Below, piece by piece: positions 1 through 8,848 of a stretch of 64,000 bases of DNA. The first letter of the stretch is position 1, and each line of letters opens with the position of its first letter. Source of the DNA: QYOJ01 sp964616825 (GTDB lineage: Bacteria; Bacteroidota; Bacteroidia; Bacteroidales; FEN-979); contig CAZTSX010000009.1 of NCBI GenBank assembly GCA_964616825.1, positions 1 to 64,000 of the forward strand, read 5' to 3'. A program made the position numbers and the translations under genes. The notes beneath the pieces are model-generated. The model was given only the letters and a program-made list of their open reading frames with translations. It was not told where the DNA came from and made no database searches.

Positions 1-800
1 GTATCTGTTTCGATATATTCAAGCAAATTAGTCTGCGCCTGATCCGCCATGTTGAATGTCAGAAAGACGCTAGTCTCGCCAAGAAAAACAGTTGGATCAC
101 CCGGGAATGCCTCTTTCCCCTGCCGAATGATTTCCAGCGCATTTTCTACATCTTCCTGACTTCTGTAAATATCTGATAAACTGACGAATATAGCTGGTGT
201 CTTATAGCCTGCTTCCAGGAGCATCACATAGTACTTCTTCGCACTCTCGAGATCCTCACCGAGGGATGCACAGTAAGCAGTATTTAACATGGCGACAGTA
301 TCAGCCAGGTCTGCTACTGCAATCACGTCGACAGCGCCGGCAAAATAATTCATCGCAGCAAGGTAATGTTCCCTGGCCGCTTCCGGTTGATTATTATTCA
401 TCGCAGTGGTTGCCTGATTGTATGAATCCACAGCCTTGTTATACAAATTGTTCCTCTGCCAGTTTAGCTTGTTAATAATATCCTCATAGAAATTCTTTTT
501 CGTATCATACTCTATCGCCTTTCTATAGGATTCAATTGCTTTGGGCAGCGGGTCAGGATCAAGCGATGAATATTTCTCATTTGTTGAATTAGCAATCTCC
601 AGATAGATGTTTCCCCTGATAAACCAGGAACGCGCATCCTGAATAGTTGAAGGATTCTCAACACATTCATTGATCGCTGTTACAGCTTTGTCTAATTTGC
701 CTGATCTCAGGTAGTTAGAAGCAGTCTGACGAACATTCTTTTGTCCGAATGCAATGGAAACGGCTAATACCATTACCATTAAAATTGCGATTTTTTTCAT
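1..800 (-). CDS. TPR-repeat exported protein (3' end outside window)
   Basis: An open frame runs from an ATG at 800 on the minus strand to the left edge without a stop, so only the first ~266 residues are visible. It begins with a signal peptide (MKKIAILMVMVLAVSIAFGQ, likely cleaved before or after the Gln). The rest is helical and repetitive, with TPR-like stretches such as YLRSGKLDKAVTAINECVE, AIESYRKAIEYD and AREHYLAAMNYF. Such proteins are usually periplasmic scaffolds in Bacteroidota. A TAnnTTTG box lies 45 bases upstream. No specific function can be assigned. Confidence 0.8.
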   Translation of the reverse strand, partial: MKKIAILMVMVLAVSIAFGQKNVRQTASNYLRSGKLDKAVTAINECVENPSTIQDARSWFIRGNIYLEIANSTNEKYSSLDPDPLPKAIESYRKAIEYDTKKNFYEDIINKLNWQRNNLYNKAVDSYNQATTAMNNNQPEAAREHYLAAMNYFAGAVDVIAVADLADTVAMLNTAYCASLGEDLESAKKYYVMLLEAGYKTPAIFVSLSDIYRSQEDVENALEIIRQGKEAFPGDPTVFLGETSVFLTFNMADQAQTNLLEYIETD

Positions 801-845
801 AAATTGTAATTTGGGTTCCGGTTGGTTCCAATTATTGATCAATTG

Positions 846-853
846 CAAATTTA
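846..853 (-). promoter_or_regulatory. Candidate Bacteroidota -7 box for the TPR gene
   Basis: On the minus strand this reads TAAATTTG, a full match to TAnnTTTG. It lies 45 bases before the TPR-gene start, between it and gyrA. No TTTG is seen at the expected -33 position, so this is a weak call. Confidence 0.35.
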
Positions 854-885
854 TAAAAATGAAATCTTTAATTGTTAACTTCTTA

Positions 886-3414
886 TCAATTATTTTCTGA
901 TGGCGAATCCTCTCCGGTACTATTATCCATACTTTCCGGTCCCTCTTCCAGGTCGTCGGGATCTTCCACTTCAACCTCAACTTTCGCTACGGCAGCGATC
1001 TGATCACCCTCTTTGATTGTGAGTAACCGGACACCTTGTGTAGCCCGGCCAATCACTCGAAGGTTGACCACACCCATTCGGATGATGATTCCGCTACGGT
1101 TGATGATCATCAGGTCATCCGTGTCAGTTACCTGCTTGATAGCGATCAATTTTCCGGTCTTCTCTGTAATATTGATCGTTTTCACTCCTTTTCCGCCCCT
1201 GTTGGTTACCCTGTAGTCCTCAATATCAGAGCGCTTTCCATACCCATTTTCAGAAACAACCAGAATCTCGCACTTTTTATCCTTAGGAATGCATATCATT
1301 CCAACCACCTCATCATCTTTTCCAGAAATCCTGATTCCACGTACCCCTGCAGCATTCCTTCCCATCGCACGCACCTTCTCTTCGTTGAAACGTATAGCCC
1401 TTCCCGATTTTAATGCCATTACAACTTCATCATCTCCGTTCGTTAACCTGGCTTCCAGCAACTGATCTCCCTCATTAATAGTTATGGCGTTGATGCCGTT
1501 TTGCCGTGGGCGGGAGTAGGCCTCCAGGGTAGTCTTCTTGATCGTCCCCAGTTTGGTTGCCATGGTGATGAAATTGGAGTTGATATACTCCTCATCTTTC
1601 AGGTTTTTCACATTAATGTAGGCTCTTACCTTATCATCTGTCTCAATATTCAGGAGATTCTGAATGGCTCTCCCTTTGGAGGTCTTCGCCCCTTCCGGGA
1701 TCTCAAATACACGCAACCAGAAGCACTTCCCTTTCTCAGTAAACAAAAGGAGGTAATTGTGATTGGTTGCAACAAATAGATGCTCAAGGAAATCTTCATC
1801 GCGAATTTCGGTTCCTTTATGCCCCTTCCCTCCCCGGTGTTGCCTGCGGTACTCCGAAAGTGGTGTTCGCTTGATATATCCCAGGTGTGAGATGGTAATT
1901 ACCACATCCTCATCAGGAATGGTATCTTCAATCCGAAAATCAGAAGCGGCGTAAACAATCTCGGAGCGTGATTCATCGCCATACTTCTCTTTGATCTCAA
2001 GCATCTCATCCTTAATGATGCCCATGCGTATCGATTCATCAGCCAATACTTTCTTATAGTATTCGATCTTCTGCTGCAGCTCATCATATTCACTCCGGAT
2101 CTTCTCACGCTCCAGTCCGGTCAATCGTTGCAAACGCATATCCAGAATCGCTTTTGCCTGAACCTCAGATAGGTTAAAGCTCTCCATCAGCCCTGTTCTG
2201 GCCTCATCAGGTGTTTGAGATGCCCGGATCAATGCAATTACCTCATCCAGATTATCAAGTGCAATGAGCAACCCTTCAAGAATATGTGCCCGTTTCTCGG
2301 CTTCGCTTAGCTCGTATTTAGTCCGCCTGATAACAACTTGATGCCTGTGAGCGACGTAATGTTTGATCAGATCCTTCAGGTTGAGCATCATTGGACGCCC
2401 CTTAACAAGGGCTATATTATTGACATTGAAGGAAGTCTGAAGAGGTGTGTACTGATAAAGCTTATTTAAAACTACGTTGGTAATCACCTCTTTTTTTAAT
2501 TCGTACACAATACGGACACCGTTACGATCCGATTCATCCCGTATGTCTGTGATCCCCTCGATTCGTTTATCATTGACCAGGTCGGCAGTCTTTTTGATCA
2601 TTTCCGACTTGTTTACCTGATAGGGTACGGAAGTTACAACGATCCTCTCCTTATCGTTCTCGTCAGTCTCAATCCTGGCCTCTCCGCGCATCATGATCCG
2701 GCCCCTCCCGGTTTCATATGCTTCCCTGACGCCATCATGGCCATAGATCACTCCGCCAGTAGGAAAATCTGGGGCTTTGATAAACTTCATCAAGCCCTTA
2801 ATGGTGATCGAATTGTCGTCAATGTAGGCGATCGTACCATCAATTACCTCCGACAGGTTATGGGGAGGCATGTTGGTAGCCATACCAACAGCGATCCCGG
2901 AGGCTCCATTGATCAGGAGATTTGGTATCTTTGCCGGCATGACAGTCGGCTCATTCAATGTATCATCGAAATTAAGCTTGAAATCTACTGTCTCTTTGTC
3001 CAGATCAGACAGCAGCTCTTCTGCGATTCTCCTCAGTCGGGCTTCGGTGTATCGCATGGCCGCAGGATTATCCCCGTCGATCGAGCCAAAGTTCCCCTGA
3101 CCGTCTACCAAAGGGTACCTCAGGCTCCAATCCTGGGCCATCCGTACCATGGCATCATAGACAGAGGTATCGCCATGAGGGTGATACTTTCCAAGCACCT
3201 CCCCTACTATTCTCGCCGATTTTTTATATGGTCTGTTAGAAAAAACACTCAACTCTGACATGCCAAAAAGTACCCGGCGATGGACTGGTTTCAATCCATC
3301 TCTGACGTCAGGTAAAGCCCTGGCAACGATAACCGACATCGAATAATCGATGTAAGCTGTCTTCATCTGGTTCTCAATGTTTACCTGAACGATTTTTTCT
3401 CCCGTTTCACCCAT
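886..3414 (-). CDS. gyrA: DNA gyrase subunit A
   Basis: An 842-residue GyrA, the breakage-reunion subunit of DNA gyrase, which introduces negative supercoils with GyrB. The catalytic tyrosine is Y122 in AAMRYTEAR. The quinolone-determining region reads HPHGDTSVYDAM, with Thr at the position equivalent to E. coli Ser83 and Asp at 87. The C-terminal beta-pinwheel has a GyrA-box-like HRGGKG and ends in an acidic tail, as is usual for the family. The gene diverges from clpC across a 265-base gap. GyrA rather than ParC is favoured by the GyrA box, but paralogue assignment rests on motif only. Confidence 0.95.
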   Translation of the reverse strand: MGETGEKIVQVNIENQMKTAYIDYSMSVIVARALPDVRDGLKPVHRRVLFGMSELSVFSNRPYKKSARIVGEVLGKYHPHGDTSVYDAMVRMAQDWSLRYPLVDGQGNFGSIDGDNPAAMRYTEARLRRIAEELLSDLDKETVDFKLNFDDTLNEPTVMPAKIPNLLINGASGIAVGMATNMPPHNLSEVIDGTIAYIDDNSITIKGLMKFIKAPDFPTGGVIYGHDGVREAYETGRGRIMMRGEARIETDENDKERIVVTSVPYQVNKSEMIKKTADLVNDKRIEGITDIRDESDRNGVRIVYELKKEVITNVVLNKLYQYTPLQTSFNVNNIALVKGRPMMLNLKDLIKHYVAHRHQVVIRRTKYELSEAEKRAHILEGLLIALDNLDEVIALIRASQTPDEARTGLMESFNLSEVQAKAILDMRLQRLTGLEREKIRSEYDELQQKIEYYKKVLADESIRMGIIKDEMLEIKEKYGDESRSEIVYAASDFRIEDTIPDEDVVITISHLGYIKRTPLSEYRRQHRGGKGHKGTEIRDEDFLEHLFVATNHNYLLLFTEKGKCFWLRVFEIPEGAKTSKGRAIQNLLNIETDDKVRAYINVKNLKDEEYINSNFITMATKLGTIKKTTLEAYSRPRQNGINAITINEGDQLLEARLTNGDDEVVMALKSGRAIRFNEEKVRAMGRNAAGVRGIRISGKDDEVVGMICIPKDKKCEILVVSENGYGKRSDIEDYRVTNRGGKGVKTINITEKTGKLIAIKQVTDTDDLMIINRSGIIIRMGVVNLRVIGRATQGVRLLTIKEGDQIAAVAKVEVEVEDPDDLEEGPESMDNSTGEDSPSENN

Positions 3415-3563
3415 ATTTATATAAAATTAACTGTCTGATAATCTGAATAATATATTATGAAATATATAACAACGAAAATACCAAAATTTCGTGAGAAAAC
3501 CAGGATTTTTTAGATCTTTTTTTGATGATTATGAACATCTTCCTGTTAATAATTATCAGACGT

Positions 3564-3580
3564 CCGGACAGAGGGTCCGG
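3564..3580. repeat. Small GC-rich inverted repeat between gyrA and clpC
   Basis: CCGGAC (3564-3569) and GTCCGG (3575-3580) form a perfect 6-bp stem around the loop AGAGG. It stands out in an otherwise AT-rich 265-base divergent intergenic region and lies about 65 bases upstream of the clpC -7 box. It could be an operator or a 5' RNA hairpin; nothing in the sequence decides which. Confidence 0.35.
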
Positions 3581-3619
3581 GTTTCGGTCGTATTTTTGGT
3601 TTTCAGTCATTTTTACAGG

Positions 3620-3651
3620 TTTATCATGATGGTTTGATTTTTGTATATTTG
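3620..3651 (+). promoter_or_regulatory. Candidate clpC promoter
   Basis: The -7 box TATATTTG (3644-3651) matches TAnnTTTG. TTTA at 3620-3623 is a one-mismatch -33 element, 20 bases upstream. The box ends 28 bases before the clpC ATG. Confidence 0.5.
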
Positions 3652-3679
3652 AACCGCAGGCAATTTAAAAAGAGCCGAA

Positions 3680-6259
3680 ATGGAAGCAAAATTTTCACAA
3701 CGCGTCAAAGACGTACTGATATATAGCCGGGAAGAGGCTCATCGACTGGGTAATAACTACATCGGACTTGAACATCTTCTATTGGGAATCATTCGCGAAG
3801 GCGAAGGTTTGGCTGTCAAAATTCTCCGCAATCTTGGTCTCGACCTGACAGATATGCGTAAACGCCTTGAAACATCTGTTGCCAACCACACGGAAAAATC
3901 GATCTCAGGAGACCACATCCCACTCATCAAGCAAGCTGAAAGAGCCTTAAAGATAACATACCTGGAAGCTAAAATATTCAATAGCGAACTGATTGGGACG
4001 GAACACTTGTTGCTGGCGATCCTGAAAGACGAAAACAACCTGGTTACCAAGACATTCTCCGGATACGGAATCTCATACGGTGCCGTCTCAGAAGAACTGA
4101 AGTCCATCCTGACCAATGTCCGTGGAGAAAGCATGTTTGAACCCAAGGACATCCTGCCGAAAGATGATGATGAAGAGGAACCGGAAGAGAGCGGAAAAGG
4201 ATTCAGTAGTTCATCGAAACGACCCTCCGAATCAAAATCAAAAACCCCTGTCCTTGATAATTTTGGCCGGGACATCACCCGTGCGGCCGAGGAAGACCGG
4301 TTGGATCCAATTGTTGGTCGCGAGCTGGAATTGGAACGCATCTCCCAGGTCCTGAGCCGACGGAAGAAGAACAATCCGATACTTATAGGTGAGCCGGGAG
4401 TCGGAAAATCTGCTATCGCAGAAGGTCTCGCCCTTCGAATCGTTCAACGGAAAGTCTCCCGGGCTCTTTTTCATAAACGGATCGTATCGCTTGATTTAGC
4501 CTCTCTTGTCGCAGGCACCAAATACCGCGGGCAGTTTGAAGAACGCATGAAAGCAGTGCTGAATGAACTGGAAAAGAATCCTGACATCATTCTATTCATC
4601 GATGAGATACACACCATTGTCGGAGCAGGAAATGCATCCGGCTCTCTCGATGCTTCCAACATGTTCAAGCCTGCCCTTTCCCGTGGCGACATCCAATGCA
4701 TTGGCGCCACTACGCTGGATGAATACAGACAGTACATTGAAAAGGATGGAGCGCTCGAACGCCGTTTCCAGAAAGTGCTGGTAGATCCTACAACAGCGGA
4801 TGAAACCCTGGAAATCCTGAAAAATATCAAAGAGAAATATGAGGATCACCACCTGGTCAACTATACAGATGATGCAATAGATTCCTGTGTTTCACTAACA
4901 AACAGGTATATTTCAGACCGTTACCTCCCCGACAAAGCCATTGATGCAATGGATGAAGCAGGCGCCCGGGTTCATATCTCCAACATCCATGTTCCGCAAA
5001 ATATCATCGATATTGAGAACCGGATTGAGGTAGCCAAGAAAGAGAAGGTCGATGCCATCAACAGTCAGAAGTTTGAAGAAGCTGCCGACCTCCGGGATAG
5101 TGAGCGGAAGTTGCAGGAGACTCTGGAACGTGAGAAACGGAAATGGGAAGAGGAAGCAAAAATCAACCGGCAAACCGTCGCCGAAGAGAATGTAGCCGAA
5201 GTGGTCGCCATGATGACAGGGATTCCTGTGAAACGAATTGCCCGCAACGAAGGGGAACGGTTGATTAACATGGAAGAGGAACTTGATCAATCTGTGATAG
5301 GTCAGAAGGAGGCGATTAAAAAGGTTGTCAAAGCAATTCGCCGAAACCGGGCAGGATTGAAAGATCCTGCCAAGCCAATCGGAACGTTTATCTTCCTTGG
5401 CCCTACAGGCGTCGGAAAAACACACCTTGCCAAGGTCCTGGCAAAATATCTTTTTGACACCGAAGATGCCCTGGTAAGGGTTGATATGAGCGAATACATG
5501 GAGAAATTCGCTGTCTCCCGCCTGATTGGTGCTCCTCCGGGATATGTCGGTTTTGAAGAGGGCGGACAACTTACTGAAAAAATCCGTCGTCGCCCCTACT
5601 CTATCGTTCTGCTGGATGAAATTGAAAAAGCACACCCTGATGTTTTCCATCTCCTGCTGCAGGTTCTCGACGACGGAGTGCTAACAGATAGTTACGGACG
5701 ACGTGTTGATTTTAAAAACACCATCGTGATCATGACCTCTAACATCGGTTCACGCCAGCTGAAGGATTTCGGACAGGGAGTTGGATTTACCACCTCAGCC
5801 AAAAAGTCCTCTTCAGCCGAACACAACCGGAGCGTGATTGAGAATGCACTGAAGAGAGCCTTTGCTCCTGAATTTTTGAACCGGATCGACGATGTAGTCA
5901 TTTTCAACGCCCTCGAACGAAAAGGTATCCATAGGATTATCGACATCGAACTGGCTCAGCTGTATGAACGTGTGAAAGGAATGGGATACAGCATTGAGAT
6001 CACACCGGAAGCCAAAGACTTCATTGCTGAAAAGGGATGGGACTCACAATTTGGTGCCAGGCCCCTCAAACGAGCTATCCAGAAATATATCGAAGATGAA
6101 CTGGCAGAAGAGATCATCAAAACCAAGTTGAAGCCAAAAGATCATATTTCCGTAGGGTTTGATAAGAAGAAAGAAGAGATCACTGTGAAGATCTCAACCC
6201 CGGGAAAGAAATCCGGCAAGAAACCGGAAAAACCGGCTGAATCAAAAACGGTTCAATAG
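3680..6259 (+). CDS. clpC: ATP-dependent Clp protease ATP-binding subunit ClpC
   Basis: An 859-residue AAA+ unfoldase with ClpC architecture. It has two N-terminal Clp repeats (about 1-150) and an acidic Ser-rich linker (about 153-190). The first AAA+ domain has Walker A GEPGVGKS (about 238-245) and Walker B LFIDEIH. A UVR-type coiled middle segment (about 455-490) is the hallmark separating ClpC from ClpA/ClpB. The second AAA+ domain has GPTGVGKT (about 574) and LLDEIEKAHPDV. It feeds substrates to ClpP, which is not in this window. The last 18 bases overlap the convergent gene downstream. The C-terminal tail is Lys/Pro-rich. Confidence 0.93.
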   Translation: MEAKFSQRVKDVLIYSREEAHRLGNNYIGLEHLLLGIIREGEGLAVKILRNLGLDLTDMRKRLETSVANHTEKSISGDHIPLIKQAERALKITYLEAKIFNSELIGTEHLLLAILKDENNLVTKTFSGYGISYGAVSEELKSILTNVRGESMFEPKDILPKDDDEEEPEESGKGFSSSSKRPSESKSKTPVLDNFGRDITRAAEEDRLDPIVGRELELERISQVLSRRKKNNPILIGEPGVGKSAIAEGLALRIVQRKVSRALFHKRIVSLDLASLVAGTKYRGQFEERMKAVLNELEKNPDIILFIDEIHTIVGAGNASGSLDASNMFKPALSRGDIQCIGATTLDEYRQYIEKDGALERRFQKVLVDPTTADETLEILKNIKEKYEDHHLVNYTDDAIDSCVSLTNRYISDRYLPDKAIDAMDEAGARVHISNIHVPQNIIDIENRIEVAKKEKVDAINSQKFEEAADLRDSERKLQETLEREKRKWEEEAKINRQTVAEENVAEVVAMMTGIPVKRIARNEGERLINMEEELDQSVIGQKEAIKKVVKAIRRNRAGLKDPAKPIGTFIFLGPTGVGKTHLAKVLAKYLFDTEDALVRVDMSEYMEKFAVSRLIGAPPGYVGFEEGGQLTEKIRRRPYSIVLLDEIEKAHPDVFHLLLQVLDDGVLTDSYGRRVDFKNTIVIMTSNIGSRQLKDFGQGVGFTTSAKKSSSAEHNRSVIENALKRAFAPEFLNRIDDVVIFNALERKGIHRIIDIELAQLYERVKGMGYSIEITPEAKDFIAEKGWDSQFGARPLKRAIQKYIEDELAEEIIKTKLKPKDHISVGFDKKKEEITVKISTPGKKSGKKPEKPAESKTVQ

Positions 6260-7024
6260 CTCTTCCTGAATCATTGCTTTTTTAAACGCCTTTCCGTTCT
6301 CATGAGCATGGGCAAATACATCTTTCATGATCTCGTTGAGATGATCATCCCCACGGTATAAGTACTTCACAGCTGCAAAGAACCCGTTATCGTGATAATT
6401 CAACATATTTCCCTGCGGCCCAAGAATATAGACTGTGTCGCTTTTCAGCGTCTCCCCGTCAAGGTATTTCTGGGATAGCGCTTCCTTCACCTGAGTGGGA
6501 TCCATGCGGCGCGTTTCTGAGAAGATAAATTCCCCCATCACAAACTGGTCATCTATAAAATAAAAGAGTGACTTCATCTTCTTCTCCTGGAATTTCTCAT
6601 TATAACCCACCACCTTTACGCGGGACTGGTTGAACCGCGCGATGTTGATGCATTGCGGTGTGCCAAACTGCTTGACCAGCTTACGGAATGTGATCAGGTA
6701 GGGTACATCCTTGAACTCGATTGGAATATCGGTCTTATATTGGCTGGCCTCTTTCAGGAGCTTGAAAAAGACAGAAAAGTGTATTGTGATCTCATCCCTG
6801 ATGCAATTATTCAGGGGATTTCGGAGATCGTGCTTCTTGAAGAACTCCAGGTATTCGAAACTATATTTACCACGAAAGACCCTGACATACATCAGATAAA
6901 ATATCGGAAAAATTCGCTTTCGCAGGAAAATAACAAGTAGTGTGATGACAAATATCAGGATAAGGGCTATGATCAGCGTCATAAACCCTCCTTCAAATGC
7001 TCCACCTCCAGCTAACAGGATCAT
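6242..7024 (-). CDS. Unknown membrane-anchored protein
   Basis: 260 residues, family not recognised. A single strongly hydrophobic segment (MTLIIALILIFVITLLVIF, about 15-33) is followed by a basic stretch (RKR), then a soluble alpha/beta region of about 220 residues. This suggests an N-terminal anchor with a cytoplasmic domain. The start is 8 bases downstream of the acyl-CoA dehydrogenase stop, so the two are probably co-transcribed. An alternative Met lies 14 residues in, just before the membrane segment. The 3' end overlaps clpC tail to tail by 18 bases. The gene order suggests a link with the fatty-acid oxidation module, but that is context only. Confidence 0.75.
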   Translation of the reverse strand: MILLAGGGAFEGGFMTLIIALILIFVITLLVIFLRKRIFPIFYLMYVRVFRGKYSFEYLEFFKKHDLRNPLNNCIRDEITIHFSVFFKLLKEASQYKTDIPIEFKDVPYLITFRKLVKQFGTPQCINIARFNQSRVKVVGYNEKFQEKKMKSLFYFIDDQFVMGEFIFSETRRMDPTQVKEALSQKYLDGETLKSDTVYILGPQGNMLNYHDNGFFAAVKYLYRGDDHLNEIMKDVFAHAHENGKAFKKAMIQEELLNRF

Positions 7025-7032
7025 CTTTTCGG

Positions 7033-8817
7033 TTAGAATTTATATTGGTTATCCTCTATCAGCTTATCTGCGATAGCCCTCCTGGCCTCTTTCACATTCA
7101 CACCATTAACCGTAGTAAGCATTTTGATCGCATCAATCAATCCGGCAGTTTGATCTTCTTCAGCATAAGAATACACGGCATCGAATCCGCTTTTCATAAT
7201 GATTCCGGCTGCGTCATAGATCAATACATCCACAATATGCTTGTAGATTGTTACAGCAACCTCTCCCTTTATAGCTTCCATTTTCTGTACCCGCAGAAGG
7301 GTAGATTCGGCCACGTAGAGCATCGTGATCATATCCGACAGGTTCATGAGTACCTCCTGTTCATGAACCAGTTTCCGGCCATAGGCTTGTGAAGCGCCAT
7401 TGATAACCAATAAAATGGCACGCTTGTAGTTGCGTATATAGCGCATCTTCTCGTGAAAATAATCCTCATCATCTCCTTGGGTATCAGCTACATGCTCTAG
7501 ATCAGCAGTCAGTTCTCCTGCTTTTCCAAAGAGGTCAAAGTCACCTTTCATCGCACGCTTCATAGCTGTATCGACAACAAGAAGACGGTTGATCTCATTG
7601 GTTCCTTCAAAGATCCTGTTGATACGCGAGTCGCGGTACCCGCGTTCAACTGCCATTTCGGCAGAATACCCCATGCCACCATGAATCTGAACAGCCTCAT
7701 CAATCACGTAATCAAGCACTTCCGAGCCGTATACTTTTAAAATAGCTGCTTCAACAGCATAATGAGCGATACCATCAACTGAAGCCCGGCCTTTATCCAT
7801 CCCCTCTGCTTTGACCTTATCAATTTGCTTGTCAATATCCCGGCTTACCCGATAGTTAGCCGACTCCAGGGCAAACGTGCGGATCACCTGCTCTGCGAGC
7901 TTGTGTTTAATGGCACCAAACGTGGAGATAAGCACATTAAATTGCTTCCGTTCGTTAGCGTATTGAACCGAGTCGTTGATCGCTTTTTTAGCTGAACCAA
8001 GAACATTGGCTCCCAGCTTGATCCGGCCCATATGCAGAATACTGAGGGCAATACGAAATCCCTCTCCCCGTTTTCCAAGGAGATTCCCAACGGGGACCTT
8101 CACATCGTTGTAAAAGATCTGTGCTGTGGATGATCCTTTGATACCCATCTTCTTCTCTTCAGGGGCTATGACAACACCCGGATAATCCCGCTCAACAATA
8201 AATGCACTGAGAACCCGGTCTTTATCAATCTTTGCAAATACGGTTTGAACATCGGCAAATCCGGCGTTAGTGATCCACATTTTCTGTCCGTTCAGTATAT
8301 AATGTGTGCCATCCTCAGAGAGTGTGGCATTGGTTTTTCCCGAATTGGCATCGCTACCGGCACCCGGTTCAGTCAGACAATAGGCCCCCAGCAACTCACC
8401 GGTGGCCAGTTTTGTGACATAACGCTGGCGTTGATCTTCATTACCATAATACATGATGGGTAACGTTCCGATGCCACAATGCGCCATAAAAGCAACAGAA
8501 AAGGAGTATCCTGCCCCTACAGTCTCTGCAGCAAGCATCTGGGTTACAAAATCTTGTCCGAACCCCCCGTATTCTTCCGGCAACGAAATACCCATCAGGC
8601 CCAGTTCGCCTGATTTTTTGAGGATACTCTTCATCATCTCCAGATCCGGGGAGTCAATCTGATCAAGATTATCATACAATTCAGTATCCAGAAAATCCTT
8701 TATTGTTTGCGCAATCATCAACTGCTCCTCGTTGAACTCTTCCGGAATAAAGATGTCATTCGCATCAACTTCGTGAACCAGAAACTCACCACTTTTCAAT
8801 ACTTTTCCTTTTTCCAT
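7033..8817 (-). CDS. Acyl-CoA dehydrogenase, long (FadE/YusJ-like) form
   Basis: 594 residues, about 200 longer than the usual ACAD because of a C-terminal helical extension, as in Bacillus FadE (YusJ) and mitochondrial VLCAD/ACAD9. Visible signatures are CLTEPGAGSDA and WITNAGFADV (FAD and substrate region) and QIHGGMGYSAEM. RIFEGTNEINR (about 400-410) holds the likely catalytic Glu. It performs the first step of beta-oxidation, oxidising acyl-CoA to trans-2-enoyl-CoA and passing electrons to ETF. It is the last enzyme of the etfB-etfA-Fe-S oxidoreductase-acd run, which supports the assignment. Chain-length preference cannot be read from the sequence. Confidence 0.92.
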   Translation of the reverse strand: MEKGKVLKSGEFLVHEVDANDIFIPEEFNEEQLMIAQTIKDFLDTELYDNLDQIDSPDLEMMKSILKKSGELGLMGISLPEEYGGFGQDFVTQMLAAETVGAGYSFSVAFMAHCGIGTLPIMYYGNEDQRQRYVTKLATGELLGAYCLTEPGAGSDANSGKTNATLSEDGTHYILNGQKMWITNAGFADVQTVFAKIDKDRVLSAFIVERDYPGVVIAPEEKKMGIKGSSTAQIFYNDVKVPVGNLLGKRGEGFRIALSILHMGRIKLGANVLGSAKKAINDSVQYANERKQFNVLISTFGAIKHKLAEQVIRTFALESANYRVSRDIDKQIDKVKAEGMDKGRASVDGIAHYAVEAAILKVYGSEVLDYVIDEAVQIHGGMGYSAEMAVERGYRDSRINRIFEGTNEINRLLVVDTAMKRAMKGDFDLFGKAGELTADLEHVADTQGDDEDYFHEKMRYIRNYKRAILLVINGASQAYGRKLVHEQEVLMNLSDMITMLYVAESTLLRVQKMEAIKGEVAVTIYKHIVDVLIYDAAGIIMKSGFDAVYSYAEEDQTAGLIDAIKMLTTVNGVNVKEARRAIADKLIEDNQYKF

Positions 8818-8848
8818 TGTTTAGTTTTAAAGTTCATTATTGCTTCCG

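Noticed and set aside
2737..3258. 173-codon open frame antisense to gyrA
   Set aside because: It lies wholly inside gyrA, has no family features, and is explained by the codon bias of the real gene. The same holds for the other antisense frames inside clpC, lon and the glycogen fusion.
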